Shown: piece by piece, positions 42,657 to 54,400 of the stretch | Layout: each line of letters starts with the position of its first letter | Position numbering within the stretch: position 1 is the first letter of the stretch | Source: Fusobacterium varium | GTDB lineage: Bacteria; Fusobacteriota; Fusobacteriia; Fusobacteriales; Fusobacteriaceae | Length of the DNA stretch: 64,000 bases | Direction: 5' to 3' | NCBI GenBank assembly: GCA_900637705.1 | Contig: LR134390.1 | Location: 2,232,001 to 2,296,000 of the forward strand | Made by a program: the position numbers and the translations under genes | The notes under the pieces: model-generated | Told to the model about the DNA's origin: nothing | The model's input: only the letters and a program-made list of their open reading frames with translations | Databases searched by the model: none

Positions 42657-45344
42657 TTAATTATTTTTATGGTTTATAAATACATGCCCTTTTGCTTTTA
42701 TTTTTTTTGTATTTGTATTGTAAGTTCCTTCATCTGCTTCTATTATAGATTCTTTATTTTCAATTTTTACATTTCCCATAAGGTCAAGTATACCAGTTTT
42801 TTGCCTAATTATTCCTTTTTCAGCAGTAATAATGGTAATTCCCTGTTCAGGATTTTTATTTTCAATGTAAACATTTCCAACTAAAGTAGCTATATCTCTG
42901 TTTATATCTATTTCAGCAGTATCAGAGGTTACAATTGTATCTCCATTTTTAGCATCAGTTACTGTAAGTTTTGTATTATCCCTTGAGAAAATAAGATTTC
43001 TTTCTATATCTGCTTCAATATAATCAGATTGAAGTTTTTTCTCCTCTTGAATAAATACTGCATTCTTTTTAATTTCACTTCTTATTGCTTTATATCCACC
43101 ATCATTTTTAAAATATACTCTGGCAAAATCTCCTGTAAAATCTGTACGTTTTCCTTGATGAATCATATGTCCCTTAGCATTTCCTATAAAATCTATTCTC
43201 ATCTCTTTAAGATTTCCATCTGCTTTATCTGATTTGAATCTGTCACCAGCTTTGGAAGTTATATCTGCATTTGTACTTTTTAATAGTCCTTGTTTATTAT
43301 CAAAAGTCCCTTCACTTCCAACTATAGTAAAATCTCCATAATCTATAGTATACTTCTCAGGAGAAATGACTATTTCTGTCTTAAGATTATAGTCAAGCCT
43401 ATTTCCTCTTAATCTGCTTTCTGGAGTTACTATAACAGTATTTTTTCCAAATTCTACCTTATCTTCATTTGTATAATATTTCATTTTATCGCTTTTTATA
43501 TCATTTTCTTTATTTTTGCCTTTAAAATTATCTCCAGTAAATACAGAAGCTTTTACATCAAATACTCCCTTTGACATAGTTCCTGATGTCAATTTATCCT
43601 TACTTTCAAAATCTATTTTTTCAGGAATATATACTTTTTCTTCCTCTAAATTATACTTTCCTCTTGATGATTTTGCTACTATTTTTTCACTATTTATTAC
43701 AAGGTTTCCTATAAGCTCCATATAATTATCTTTTTGAAATAGAAGTTTATCTCCTGTCACTGTTGTTCCATTTTTAGTATTTGTAAAAGAAATTTTACTT
43801 TGAAGTTCTCCTATTCCATTTTTATTATTATATGTAAGATTTTCTCCACTGGCAATAAAATTTCTTCCAGAAGCATTTATTTCTCCATTACTTACCAATT
43901 CCCCTGTATTTTCATCATATACTGCTCCTACTCCTGTAAAAGATGTTTCATTTTTTAAAGATATAACTTTATATTTATCTGGTGTTTCTACTTTTCCAGT
44001 AACTCCATTATATGTTATATCATTACTTTCTAATCTATAATCTTGGTTTTCAAATACTGAATTTTCCTTTACTGTGTATATTTTTGTTTCAGTATTAAAA
44101 TCCATTCTTTTACCTTTGGCAGTTTGTTTTTTGATTTTATCATACATAGTTCCATTTACTATATATCCATCTTTTGTCAGATCATTGAAATAGAATTTAT
44201 CTCCAATACTGTCATATTTTTGGCTTTTAAAATCATATTTTTTATCTGCAAACAGCTCTTTAGTTTCATTGTTATATCTAAATTCCTTACTTCTCAATTC
44301 TCCATTATTTGAAATGTATACTGCATCTTTCTTTTCTCCATATGCAGTTATAAATTTAGTATTATTATTATATACTATTTTATCTGCTGTCAATTCCTCA
44401 CCTTTCGTTGATGTAATTTTTACATCTCCGTAAAAAGTTAGTTCTCCAGTATTTATATCATAAACTGCTTCTTTTCCAGAAAAAGAATATATCCCATTAC
44501 TTCCAGTTATTTTCCCAAAAAACTTAACTATATTACTGTTGGCTTCTCTTTGAATTTTATCAACATATATCTTATATCCATTAGTTTCTATTATCACATT
44601 TTTAGTAACCAAAAGGGCTTCTGTGGTGTCTTGATACCATAAGTTCCCTGCTGAAAGTTTTGCTCCACTATAAGTTACATCATAAGGTTCCCATGCCTCA
44701 AGAATTTTATCATCTACTGAATATTTTAAATTAAGAAAATTTCCAGATATTTCAGCATTTTCTCTATCTGTTCCATCAATAGTTATATTTCCTGAAAGTG
44801 TAACTATTTTGCTGGCATCACTATATCTACCAATGTCGCCTTTTAATTTTATTTTTTCATTTTCTAAAACTACATTATCTTTCAGTTCTATATAACTCAT
44901 CTTGCTATCAGTAACAAAATTCTTTCCAGATACCTTTACTTTTTTCTCAGCATTCTCTGCAGATACTCCAACATCAGAGGTTATTTCATCTTTTAGTTTA
45001 TCATAACGAGCTGCTTCTGTATTAAATTTCCACCCATTTGGACTCACTCCAAGTATATTATTTTTTAATGCTAAATTTCTCACTTTATCTATAAATACAT
45101 TATCTCCACTTATTACCATATCCTTTACTAAGGCTTTTGCCTTTTCAAAATTTGTTTCATTATCATCTACATAATCTACTTGTTTATCTGCTTCAACATG
45201 ATAGTCTTCACTATCATAAGTAACATTTGTTGTTTCTATAGCTTTTTTTATATCAGACAGATCATTTTCATCTTTAAAATAGTTCAGGTAACCTAATATT
45301 ATTATAACTACAAAAATAATTATATAGATTTTCTTTTTATTCAT
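42657..45344 (-). CDS. Giant OstA-repeat protein, LptC/LptA-like LPS bridge
   Basis: An 895-residue protein with one N-terminal membrane anchor (about residues 4-21). The remainder is a long series of OstA/LptA-type beta repeats: segments such as [51 protein letters not shown] and [14 protein letters not shown] recur every 40-60 residues. E. coli LptC and LptA are about 190 residues each. This chain could by itself span from the LptBFG complex to LptD in the periplasm, replacing an oligomer of LptA. Its position next to lptB supports an LptC/LptA role. That it forms a continuous bridge is inference. Confidence 0.82.
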   Translation of the reverse strand: MNKKKIYIIIFVVIIILGYLNYFKDENDLSDIKKAIETTNVTYDSEDYHVEADKQVDYVDDNETNFEKAKALVKDMVISGDNVFIDKVRNLALKNNILGVSPNGWKFNTEAARYDKLKDEITSDVGVSAENAEKKVKVSGKNFVTDSKMSYIELKDNVVLENEKIKLKGDIGRYSDASKIVTLSGNITIDGTDRENAEISGNFLNLKYSVDDKILEAWEPYDVTYSGAKLSAGNLWYQDTTEALLVTKNVIIETNGYKIYVDKIQREANSNIVKFFGKITGSNGIYSFSGKEAVYDINTGELTFYGDVKITSTKGEELTADKIVYNNNTKFITAYGEKKDAVYISNNGELRSKEFRYNNETKELFADKKYDFKSQKYDSIGDKFYFNDLTKDGYIVNGTMYDKIKKQTAKGKRMDFNTETKIYTVKENSVFENQDYRLESNDITYNGVTGKVETPDKYKVISLKNETSFTGVGAVYDENTGELVSNGEINASGRNFIASGENLTYNNKNGIGELQSKISFTNTKNGTTVTGDKLLFQKDNYMELIGNLVINSEKIVAKSSRGKYNLEEEKVYIPEKIDFESKDKLTSGTMSKGVFDVKASVFTGDNFKGKNKENDIKSDKMKYYTNEDKVEFGKNTVIVTPESRLRGNRLDYNLKTEIVISPEKYTIDYGDFTIVGSEGTFDNKQGLLKSTNADITSKAGDRFKSDKADGNLKEMRIDFIGNAKGHMIHQGKRTDFTGDFARVYFKNDGGYKAIRSEIKKNAVFIQEEKKLQSDYIEADIERNLIFSRDNTKLTVTDAKNGDTIVTSDTAEIDINRDIATLVGNVYIENKNPEQGITIITAEKGIIRQKTGILDLMGNVKIENKESIIEADEGTYNTNTKKIKAKGHVFINHKNN

Positions 45345-45347
45345 AGT

Positions 45348-47971
45348 TTAACTCCTATTTAATATTTTTTTCAGTTCATTAAGCTTTAATAATGCTTCCA
45401 GTGGTGTCATTCCATTAGGATCTAACTCTTCCAATACTCTCATAACTATTTTCTGTTCTTTTGTCAGTTCTTTTCCTTTTAAGTTATTTTTTTCTTCTTC
45501 AGTTGATTCTTCTTTTTGAGGAGTTCCAAAAAGTATAAGCTGTTCCCCTTTTAATTTTTTCTCAATTATTTGTTTTCTATCTTCTAAATTTTTTAATACA
45601 GATTTTGATCTATCCAATATCTCTTTAGGTAATCCTGCAAGTCTTGCTACTTCTATTCCATAAGACTTATCTGCACCACCTTTTACTATTTCCCTCAAAA
45701 AAACTATCTCTTTATCATTTTCTTTTACTTCTATTCTATAATTTTCAGCTCTATCCAGTTTATCTTCCAATTGAGTAAGTTCATGATAATGAGTGGCAAA
45801 TATTGTTTTTGCTCCTATTCTTTCATGAATATATTCAGTGATAGCTGTCGCTATGGAAATACCATCAAAAGTTGAAGTCCCTCTTCCTATTTCATCAAGT
45901 ATTATAAATGACCTGTTTGTTGCACTGTTTACTATGTTGGCAACTTCACTCATTTCAAGCATAAATGTAGACTGCCCTGTAAGAAGATCATCACTTGCTC
46001 CTATTCTAGTAAATATTTTATCTACCAATCCTATTTTAGCATAGTTAGCTGGTACATATGACCCCATGTGAGCCATAATTATAATTAAAGCCACCTGTTT
46101 CATATAAGTAGATTTACCTGACATATTTGGCCCTGTAAGTATTATCATTTCTTTATTATCATCAAATACTATATTATTTTTTACATATTCTCCTGCTGGA
46201 ATAAGTTTTTCTACTATTGGGTGTCTTCCAGCAATTATTTCTATATCTTTACCTGCATGTATTTCAGGTTGGACATATGAATTTTTTATTGCTATGTGGG
46301 CCAGATCACTTGCTACATCAAGGTAGGCTATCTTATATGCCAAATCTTGAAGTATTTCTTTATGGCTTTTTATTTCATAAGCAACTTCTTTAAATAGCTG
46401 ATATTCCAAATTTTCTATTTTATCTTTTGCATTTAATACCTTTTCTTCATATTCCTTCAAATCAGGAACTATATATCTTTCAGCATTAGCCAAAGTTTGT
46501 TTCCTAATATAATCTGCTGGAACCAGATGTGCATTAGCTCTTGTTACCTCTATAAAATAACCGAACACTTTATTATATTTTATTTTAAGACCTTTTATTC
46601 CTGTTCTTTCTCTCTCTCTGTTTTCTATCTCAAGAATATAATCTTTTCCGTCTTTTGATAATCCATGAAGTTCATCAAGCATCTCATTATATCCCTGTCT
46701 GATGATTCCTCCTTCTCTTACAGAAAAAGGTGGTTCATCTACAATAGTTTTTTCTATTAAGTTATAAATATCAATCAAAGTTTTTACTTCAATAGAAAAT
46801 ATAGAATTTCCTTGCAAAAGTTTTAATATTTCCAATGAATTTTTATAGAAATTTTTAACGAAATCAAATCTCTTCCATTTTCAGTTTCAAGTATAAGCTT
46901 TCCTATTATTCTTTCTATATCATATATACTTTTTAATTTTTCTCTAATCTCTTCCCTCAGAAGCACATTTTCAATAAAAAAAGCTATATCTTTTTGTCTT
47001 TCATTTATTTTTTCTATGTCAAGAAGAGGATTTTTTATAAATTTTTTCAGAAGTCTGCTTCCCATAGAAGTCATACATTCATCCATTACCCACAAAAGTG
47101 TTCCTACTCCATTTTTTTCTCTATAATTATCCACTATATCCAGGTTTCTTTGAGTAGTTATATTTAGCTCCATTATATTTTCACTGCTAGTATATAATAT
47201 ATTGTTTACAGGAAGTTCCTTCCCTTTTTGCAGCTCAACTACATAGTTTAAAATAGTAGCTGATACTACAATAGCCATTTTTCTATCTTTTAATCCAAAA
47301 CTTTCCAATGATATTACTTTAAAATAATCTTTAAGGTAATCTTCGCACTTTCTTTTTTCAGTTATTTTGCTTATGTTAACATCTGATAAAGTATTATGTT
47401 TTTTCAGTTCCTCATAATATTTATCATAAGTTTTCTCTTCTAACAATATTTCTTTAGGCGCAATTTTATTTATCTCTCCCAGAAGTTTAAAGATTATATC
47501 TTCTCCTTCCAGTTCACTGGCTTTGAATTCACCAGTTGTAATGTCTACATAAGCTATTGCTCCTTTATTTCCATCTATTTTTATCCCCATAAGATAGTTA
47601 TTACTTTTTTCATCAAGATAATCTGTATCAATGACAGTTCCAGGTGTTATAACTCTTACAACTTCTCTTTTTACTATTCCTTTTACACTTTTAGGGTCCT
47701 CTACTTGCTCACAAATAGCTACTTTATAGCCTTTATTAACCAATTTAGCTATGTATGAAGATACCGAATGATAAGGAACTCCTGCAAGAGGTACATCTTG
47801 ACCTTTTTCTCTATTTCTGCTTGTCAATGTCAATCCAAGTTCTTTTGAAGCTATAACTGCATCATCAAAAAACATTTCATAAAAATCTCCTAGTCTGAAA
47901 AATAGAAGATTATCCTTATTCTGCTCTTTTATTTCTTTATATTGACTCATTAAAGGCGTATCTCCAGCCAC
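45348..47971 (-). pseudogene. mutS: DNA mismatch repair protein MutS, frame broken at a T5 run
   Basis: The N-terminal fragment (46823-47971) holds the mismatch-binding domain (TPLMSQYKEIKEQNKDNLLFFRLGDFYEMFFDDA, with the conserved Phe-x-Glu mismatch wedge) and the connector. The C-terminal part (to 45348) has the clamp and the ATPase (Walker A GPNMSGKSTYMKQ, DEIGRGTSTFDG, ATHYHELTQLE). Adding one T at 46852-46856 restores LISLKNFYKNSLEILK and gives 874 residues, a normal MutS. The start is GTG with GGAG 8 bases upstream. If the break were real the strain would be a mutator. Confidence 0.92.
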
Positions 47972-47983
47972 TTTCTCAACTCC

Positions 47984-48946
47984 TTACATACTTACTATTT
48001 CTGGTTCTGAAAGAAGATTATCTTTCACTCTATTTAAAAGTTCTACTATTTCATTATAATTATCTGTATGATTTATTTTATCTTTTATTTCAGCAGTATT
48101 TCTTATTCCTTTTAAATACCAACACAAATGTTTCCTAAGTTCAAAAATAAAAGGTCTTTCTGGGTGCTCTACCTCTGTTCTTTTAGTATGCTTTATTGCC
48201 ATATCAATTTTTTCTATATCTGTTACTGGATGAAGTATTTTCCCATATTCAAAATACTCTCTGATATCTCTTATCAACCACGGATTTCCAAATATTCCTC
48301 TAGCCAACATAATCCCATCTACTCCAGAATAATCCACTCTCTCTTTGGCATCTTCAGCAGTAAATATATCACCATTTCCTATAACTGGGATATCTACACT
48401 TTCTTTTACTTCTTTTATAATGCTCCAATCAGCTTTTCCTGTATACATCTGTTCTCTTGTTCTTCCATGTATAGTTATATGTTTGCAACCAGTTTCTTGT
48501 GCTATTTTAGCTATTTCTACTGGATTTTTACTTTCCTTGTACCCTACTCTTATTTTTATAGAAAGATCTGTTTTATCATTTAAAGCACTTCTTACTTCAG
48601 AAAGCATAGCTTTAACCAACTCTGGTTGCTCCATAAGAGCTGCCCCATACCCATTATTGACTATTTTTTTCATTGGACAGCCTGAATTTATATCTATATG
48701 TTTTACTCCAAGACTTTCTACAAATTTTGCACTCTCTACCATTTTTTTAATATCTTTACCAAAAAGTTGTACAGAATCTCCTTCCCTGAGTCTTAAAATA
48801 ACTTTAAGTGTTTTTTCACATGCCACTTCTAAAGCATTTATACTTACCATTTCTGTAAATAAAAGATCTGGCTTGAATTCTTTCAGAATTCCTCTATATG
48901 TATAATCTGTAACTCCTGCAATAGGAGCAGTGTATATTTTTATCAT
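47984..48946 (-). CDS. dusB: tRNA-dihydrouridine synthase (DusB-type)
   Basis: A 320-residue FMN enzyme: KIYTAPIAGVTDYTYRGIL, FTEMVSINAL, DINSGCPMKKIVNNGYGAALM with the catalytic cysteine, HGRTREQMYTGKADW and GNGDIFTAEDAKE. It reduces specific uridines of tRNA to dihydrouridine. I start it at 48946, after GGAGGAAGAAAAATTT; the longer frame has no ribosome site. It is the first gene of the long operon that continues to mutS and the lpt genes. Confidence 0.93.
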   Translation of the reverse strand: MIKIYTAPIAGVTDYTYRGILKEFKPDLLFTEMVSINALEVACEKTLKVILRLREGDSVQLFGKDIKKMVESAKFVESLGVKHIDINSGCPMKKIVNNGYGAALMEQPELVKAMLSEVRSALNDKTDLSIKIRVGYKESKNPVEIAKIAQETGCKHITIHGRTREQMYTGKADWSIIKEVKESVDIPVIGNGDIFTAEDAKERVDYSGVDGIMLARGIFGNPWLIRDIREYFEYGKILHPVTDIEKIDMAIKHTKRTEVEHPERPFIFELRKHLCWYLKGIRNTAEIKDKINHTDNYNEIVELLNRVKDNLLSEPEIVSM

Positions 48947-48995
48947 AAATTTTTCTTCCTCCACTATTAAATAAAAAAGGTATCTCAATCTAAAA

Positions 48996-49024
48996 ATTTT
49001 ACCATATTTATGATATTTTTTCAA
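48996..49024 (-). promoter_or_regulatory. Promoter of the dusB-mutS-lpt-alaS-sec operon
   Basis: TTGAAA (49019-49024) and an extended TGG-TAAAAT (hexamer 48996-49001) are 17 bases apart on the minus strand, about 50 bases upstream of dusB. Confidence 0.65.
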
Positions 49025-49076
49025 TATAACTAGACATATTAGGAGAAAAAAATTATTTTTAAAATGAAAAAATTTT

Positions 49077-49309
49077 TTAATATTTTATATCTTTTTTTAC
49101 TTTAAAAGAAAAAGTTGAAAGTTTCATAAAAAACAAATCTAAATTTGTCCTTTCATTTTCAAAAATATCAATAATTTTTTTGATATATTTCCAAAATCTA
49201 CAATGATATAACTTTTATATTCATTTTTTCCAAACTCTTCACATAAATAACTTCCTTTATCCTTATTTTTCCATTCCTTTAAATTCTCATATAATTTTCT
49301 TTTTAACAT
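49077..49309 (-). pseudogene. Remnant of an AAA-type ATPase gene (DUF4143-like), Walker A missing
   Basis: ATG at 49309 follows a good AGAGGT ribosome site and opens MLKRKLYENLKEWKNKDKG. CEEFGKNEYKSYIIVDF comes next, which resembles the start of fusobacterial AAA ATPases with a DUF4143 end. In those, as I remember them, a LLIEGARRVGKS-like Walker A stands between these pieces; here about 15 residues, including the P-loop, are absent. The frame is broken at a T7 run (49175-49181). With one T added it continues KKIIDIFENERTNLDLFFMKLS and stops at 49077 after 77 residues instead of about 400. It looks like a decayed gene. Confidence 0.55.
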
Positions 49310-49418
49310 CTTGTACCTCTCATTTTTACGAAATCAAATATTTATTTTTGATATTTTATCACGAAATCATATCTATTAGGTTCGTTCTCATAAAAATATT
49401 TCATTCAATTAAGAAAAA
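49310..49418. other. AT-rich gap with a 9-base direct repeat
   Basis: ACGAAATCA occurs twice, at 49328-49336 and 49361-49369. Between the copies lie ATCAAA and TTTGAT arms in inverted orientation. The gap probably holds the promoter and operator of the decayed gene, with TAAAAT preceded by TGA on the minus strand. I see no gene here. Confidence 0.35.
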
Positions 49419-49485
49419 TCAAAACAAAAAAGGCTGCACAAATTAATGATTAAAAATCATCAATTTGCAGCAACCCCTTTATAAT
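49419..49485 (-). terminator. Terminator of lptD-thrS, copy 2 of the repeated hairpin
   Basis: On the minus strand GGTTGCTGCAAATTGATGAT pairs with ATCATTAATTTGTGCAGCC around a T-rich loop, then TTTTTT. It shares TCAAAACAAAAA, a TCATCAATTTGCA core and CAACCCCTTT with the element at 1193-1248. Confidence 0.82.
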
Positions 49486-49488
49486 TAA

Positions 49489-51402
49489 TTATTTATCAAA
49501 TCTTATTTTAGCTTCATCAACAATGATATCTAAAAACTCGTCCAGCTTCATAGACTCTTGCTGCTGAGAACCAAATTTTCTTATATTTACTTCTCTGTTT
49601 TCAACTTCATTTTTACCTAGAATAAGTTGTACAGGAATTTTATATTTTCCATTAGCTTCTCTGATTTTATATCCAATAGATTCTGCTCTATCATCAATCT
49701 CTGCTCTGATTCCTCTTTCTTGAAGAGCTTTAAATATCTCTTTAGCATAAGGCACTACTTCATCATTAATAGTCAATATTTTAACTTGAGTAGGTGCTAA
49801 CCATAATGGGAATGCTCCTGCAAAGTGTTCTATAAGAATTCCTATAAATCTTTCTATTGAACCATAAACAACTCTATGAATCATTACAGGTCTATGCTTC
49901 TCTCCATCTTCCCCTATATAACTGATATCAAATCTTTCAGGAAGATTAAAGTCTAATTGAATAGTTCCACACTGCCAAGTTCTTCCAATAGCATCTTTAA
50001 TTTTAAAGTCTAATTTAGGTCCATAGAAAGCTCCATCACCAGGATTTAATTTATATGGTTTCCCTATTTTATCAAGAGCTCCTGCAAGTGCAGCTTCTGC
50101 CTTTTCCCATATTTCATTTGAACCAATTGCTTTTTCCGGTTTAGTTGATAATTCAATATGATATTCAAAACCAAATAATTTGCTGTAGAATTTATCTATT
50201 AATTCAACTACCCCTATGATTTCTTCTTCTATTTGATCTGGAGTCATAAATATATGAGCATCATCTTGAGTAAATGATCTTACTCTCATAAGTCCATGTA
50301 AAGCTCCAGAAAATTCATGTCTATGAACTGTTCCTAGTTCTCCACATCTGATTGGAAAATCTTTATATGAATGCAGTTGATATTTATATGCTAAAATACC
50401 TCCTGGGCAGTTCATAGGTTTTATAGCAAATTCAGTGTCATCTATTGTTGAAGTATACATATTTTCTCTATAGTTGAACCAGTGTCCTGAAATTTCCCAT
50501 AGTTCTTTATTCAACATTATTGGAGTAGTAATTTCCTGATATCCAGCAAGAGTATGCTCTCTTCTCCAAAGGTCTATAAGAGTATTTCTGATAACCATTC
50601 CTTTTGGAAGGAATATTGGAAATCCTGGTCCATATTCACTTACAAAGAATAAATCTAATTCTTTTCCTAATTTTCTATGATCTCTTCTTTCAGCTTCTTC
50701 CAAAAGAGTTAAATATGCTTTTAATTTAGCTTCATCAGAGAAAGCAAATCCATATATTCTCTGAAGCATCTTATTATTAGAATCTCCTCTCCAATAAGCT
50801 CCTGCAACTGATTTTAATTTAAAAGCTTTTAAATATGATGTAGATGGCACATGAGGTCCTCTACATAAATCCATAAATTCTCCCTGTTTATAGAAAGAAA
50901 GCATTTCTCCTTGAGCTATCTCTTTTATGATTTCTACTTTATAGATTTCACCTAATTTTTCAAAATGTTCTATAGCTTCCTCTCTAGTCATCATAACTCT
51001 TTCAATTTTTTCATTTTCTTTTACTATTTTTTTCATTTCAGCTTCAATTTTTGCTAAATCTTCTTCTGTAAACTGTTCTTTTGGATCAAAGTCATAATAG
51101 AAACCATTTTCTATTGCTGGTCCTATTGCTACTTTTGTTCCTGGAAATAATCTTATAACAGCTTGTGCCATTAAATGAGCTGTTGAGTGTCTTATTATCT
51201 CTTCTCCCTCTTCACTGTCAGCAGGTATAAATTCTACTTTTGCATCTCTGTCTAAAATTGTTGCCATATCCATTGGCACTCCATCTATTTTAACAGCCAC
51301 TGCTTTTTTAGCTAAAGAGTTGCTTATACTCTTTGCTATTTCAAACATATTTGCTTGTCCTTCAAATTCTTTTATATCTCCGCTTGGTAATTCTACTTTC
51401 AT
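49489..51402 (-). CDS. thrS: Threonine--tRNA ligase
   Basis: A 637-residue class II synthetase: N-terminal TGS domain (MKVELPSGDIKEFEGQANMFE), the editing domain with HSTAHLMAQAV and the CRGPHVPST metal motif, the catalytic core (FKIKDAIGRTWQCGTIQLDF, RPVMIHRVVYGSIERFIGIL) and the anticodon-binding end. Length is typical. It follows the lptD-like gene by 26 bases and ends at a strong terminator. Confidence 0.97.
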   Translation of the reverse strand: MKVELPSGDIKEFEGQANMFEIAKSISNSLAKKAVAVKIDGVPMDMATILDRDAKVEFIPADSEEGEEIIRHSTAHLMAQAVIRLFPGTKVAIGPAIENGFYYDFDPKEQFTEEDLAKIEAEMKKIVKENEKIERVMMTREEAIEHFEKLGEIYKVEIIKEIAQGEMLSFYKQGEFMDLCRGPHVPSTSYLKAFKLKSVAGAYWRGDSNNKMLQRIYGFAFSDEAKLKAYLTLLEEAERRDHRKLGKELDLFFVSEYGPGFPIFLPKGMVIRNTLIDLWRREHTLAGYQEITTPIMLNKELWEISGHWFNYRENMYTSTIDDTEFAIKPMNCPGGILAYKYQLHSYKDFPIRCGELGTVHRHEFSGALHGLMRVRSFTQDDAHIFMTPDQIEEEIIGVVELIDKFYSKLFGFEYHIELSTKPEKAIGSNEIWEKAEAALAGALDKIGKPYKLNPGDGAFYGPKLDFKIKDAIGRTWQCGTIQLDFNLPERFDISYIGEDGEKHRPVMIHRVVYGSIERFIGILIEHFAGAFPLWLAPTQVKILTINDEVVPYAKEIFKALQERGIRAEIDDRAESIGYKIREANGKYKIPVQLILGKNEVENREVNIRKFGSQQQESMKLDEFLDIIVDEAKIRFDK

Positions 51403-51428
51403 AATTTCCTCCTATATACATTTAAATT

Positions 51429-54400
51429 TTAATCTACTATATCTTGTGGTTTCAGCCCATCAAATAAATAAGTTTGAGGGGTTGTTTTTTTCTTGGCATC
51501 TGTATCTGCTCCAAGACCAAATATAGGTTTGTCTGGGAATGCAAGCAATGTAAATTGAAGGGATACTCTCCACTCATAATCCCTTGTACCTAGGTCATAT
51601 TCTCTTTCATAAGCCACTGCCCATTCATAATAACCAAACTCTTTACCTATCTCCACTCCTAAACCATCAAGTGAACTTTTTCTTCTATTCTTATTAGAAG
51701 TATCTTTAAAGTTTTCATAGAATTTAGCATAAGTTTTTACATTCCAACCTTCACTTGGTTTTCCAACTTTTGCCATCAGGCTAACTTTATGTTCCCTATT
51801 TAGCTTATCCCAGCTTCCACTACTCCAACCTGAATTTTCCTCTATTTCATATCCTACTCCAACTCTATTTTGTGAATAGAAGAATCTCGCTTTTACTTCC
51901 TCTAATGAATCCCACAAATCTCCAGTTTTATCATATCTTGCTTCATTTCTCTGCATCATAAAGTGAATCTTAAAGTTACGTTTATAATCTCCTAGAGTAT
52001 TAAATCTATCATACATTATACTGTTAAGATTGAAATTTACGCTATTTCTCTCTCTATCTCTTAAGATATCTCTTACTCTGTAAAGTTCTGCCTGTGTCAA
52101 CTGATTAGAATCTTTATTAAATTCAAGTTCAGCATATTTTTTCAACTCTTCATCTGTAAATCTTTTATCTCTATATTCATAAGTAAATGATAATACATCA
52201 GAGTTATTAATATTTTTAACCCTTCCATCTGTTAAGGTAACTTTAGCCCCATTTTCTTTATGTTTATAATCCTCATAAGTGACTCTGTAATAATTTTCTA
52301 CATCTCCACCATCTAAAAATGAAATTCCATAGATTTTATTATCTACATCTATCTCTTTAAGATCCATTGTATAATTTTTTCTTACATCTGTACCTTGACT
52401 GAAATCAAGCCCTAATCTATTATCACCAAAAGAATATTGATAAGCATATGTATTTGCTCTGATTTTTTCTTTAGCATTATCTACATTTTTCATGTCCCAT
52501 ATCTTAGAATCTATACCTTGATTTTGATAAGATAATCTATGTCCTTCATAATTATAGACTGCCCCATAATTTATAAAGGTCAAGTCATTGTAGTTTCTAT
52601 CTCTTTCATTCTCACTTGTATATTGTCTATCTTGTCCATAATTCAATGTTAAAGACTGCTTGTCATCAATTTTAAAATTCACATCATTTTTAAATGTCTG
52701 TCCAGTAAGATCACTTGTATCAGCTGGATTTTCTCTTCTCTTATACTCAATATTATATGCTGTTTCAGTATTACCTATCATTGCATTAATTGTATCTTTA
52801 ATTTCATAAATATTATCTTTATTTTTTAATCTGATCTCTTCAGAACTCATAGTTTTCTTTCTAATATCATTATAGGCATTTCCAAATTTAACATCTCCAG
52901 AATCATAATCATATCTTTGATAGAAAAGACTCAAATCATTGCTCAATGCAAAGTCAATACTTCTATCCTTATTATCTGTATTGTCAAAAAGTTGTATTGT
53001 ATGATTAAGTTTCAACTGAGTTCTCAGAGTTGAATCTTCACCACTTGCATAATGTCGTGTATATGGGTTATACCCCTTATCATATTTATCATATCTTACT
53101 CCACCAAATAATGCTAATTGTCCAAAAACTCCAAGAGGTATTTCATTTCTCTCAGCTCCAAATTCATAGAACTTAGACTCATTTATATATTGTCTATAAG
53201 AATTAAGTGAGAAAGCCGGTTCAGAATATATTCCCTCTCTATCCCAGAATTTTTCTTTTGTTTGTCCAGCTGCAAAGGTAAACTTAGTAGTATCATTATA
53301 AAAATCTACATATGCTCTCTCTTCTCTAAAATCGCTGTATATTATATTTTCAAATCTATTGTACTCTTTATCTCTTTCATTAGATCCTTTTACAACATTT
53401 TTTCTTAAAGGATCGTCCATCAAGTCAAGCTTTCTTTCATGTTCATTAATATTGTATCCAGCTTTTACTCTGTAATCTCCCCAGAAATCATAGTCACCAA
53501 AAGATACTCTCAAATCTCTGCTGTCATATTGAGAATATTCCCTTATTGTACTTGGATTATATTTGTAATAGAAATTTCCTCCTAAAAGACTATTATATTG
53601 GATCATAGAATCAAGATTTGGATCTCTTTCCCATAATCCCAGTCTTCTAAATTTATCTCCATTCTTTTCATCATAGCTGAATCCTATATTATTTTTCTTT
53701 TCAAAAAATTCAAATCCGAAATCTTCAGCTCTTGATTGTGTATCATTTAAAGTAGAACCAGGATCCATATCATATAAATAATTATAATAACCTCCGATTC
53801 TATATCTACTGTTATCTTTATATAACTCAATTTGTGAATAAAGATCATTGTCTATATTGCTTCCATAATCAATATCATCAATATCATCATATACCATAAG
53901 AGCATAAGCTTCTTTATCATCAGTTAATTTTAATCTGGTTTTTAAGGTTATATCTTTATCTGGTCCTAATTCTTTTAAGTCTGAATTCATTGAGAAGAAA
54001 CTTATTGTAGAGTCAAGCTTTGGTCTAGTGTTATTTGCAAATCTTCCATTTCTTTCATAATCTGTTATTATGTCTTCTAACTTAGGAATCATATTATATG
54101 TTCCATTGATAGCATTAAACTGTAAAATACCTTTTTCTCCACTATATTCATGAGTATAGTTTAATCTATATCTTTTATTTCTTTCTTCATAATCAACAGG
54201 ATCACTGTACTTCTCTTTTTTATCAGCTTTTGACCATATCAAAGCATCATCTACGTTTAGTTTTGCCGTACCAAATTTATCAGTTTTATACCAGTTTTCC
54301 CATCTTCCTATTAATAGTCCCATTTGATCAGCAAACTTAGGAGCAAATCCTCCTTTAAATTTACTGTCTTTATCTCCATAAAGAACTCCCCATGAAGTCT

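Noticed and set aside
46823..47971. A separate MutS-like N-terminal protein (a MutS without ATPase)
   Set aside because: The C-terminal half follows directly in another frame, and one added base joins them into a normal-length MutS.
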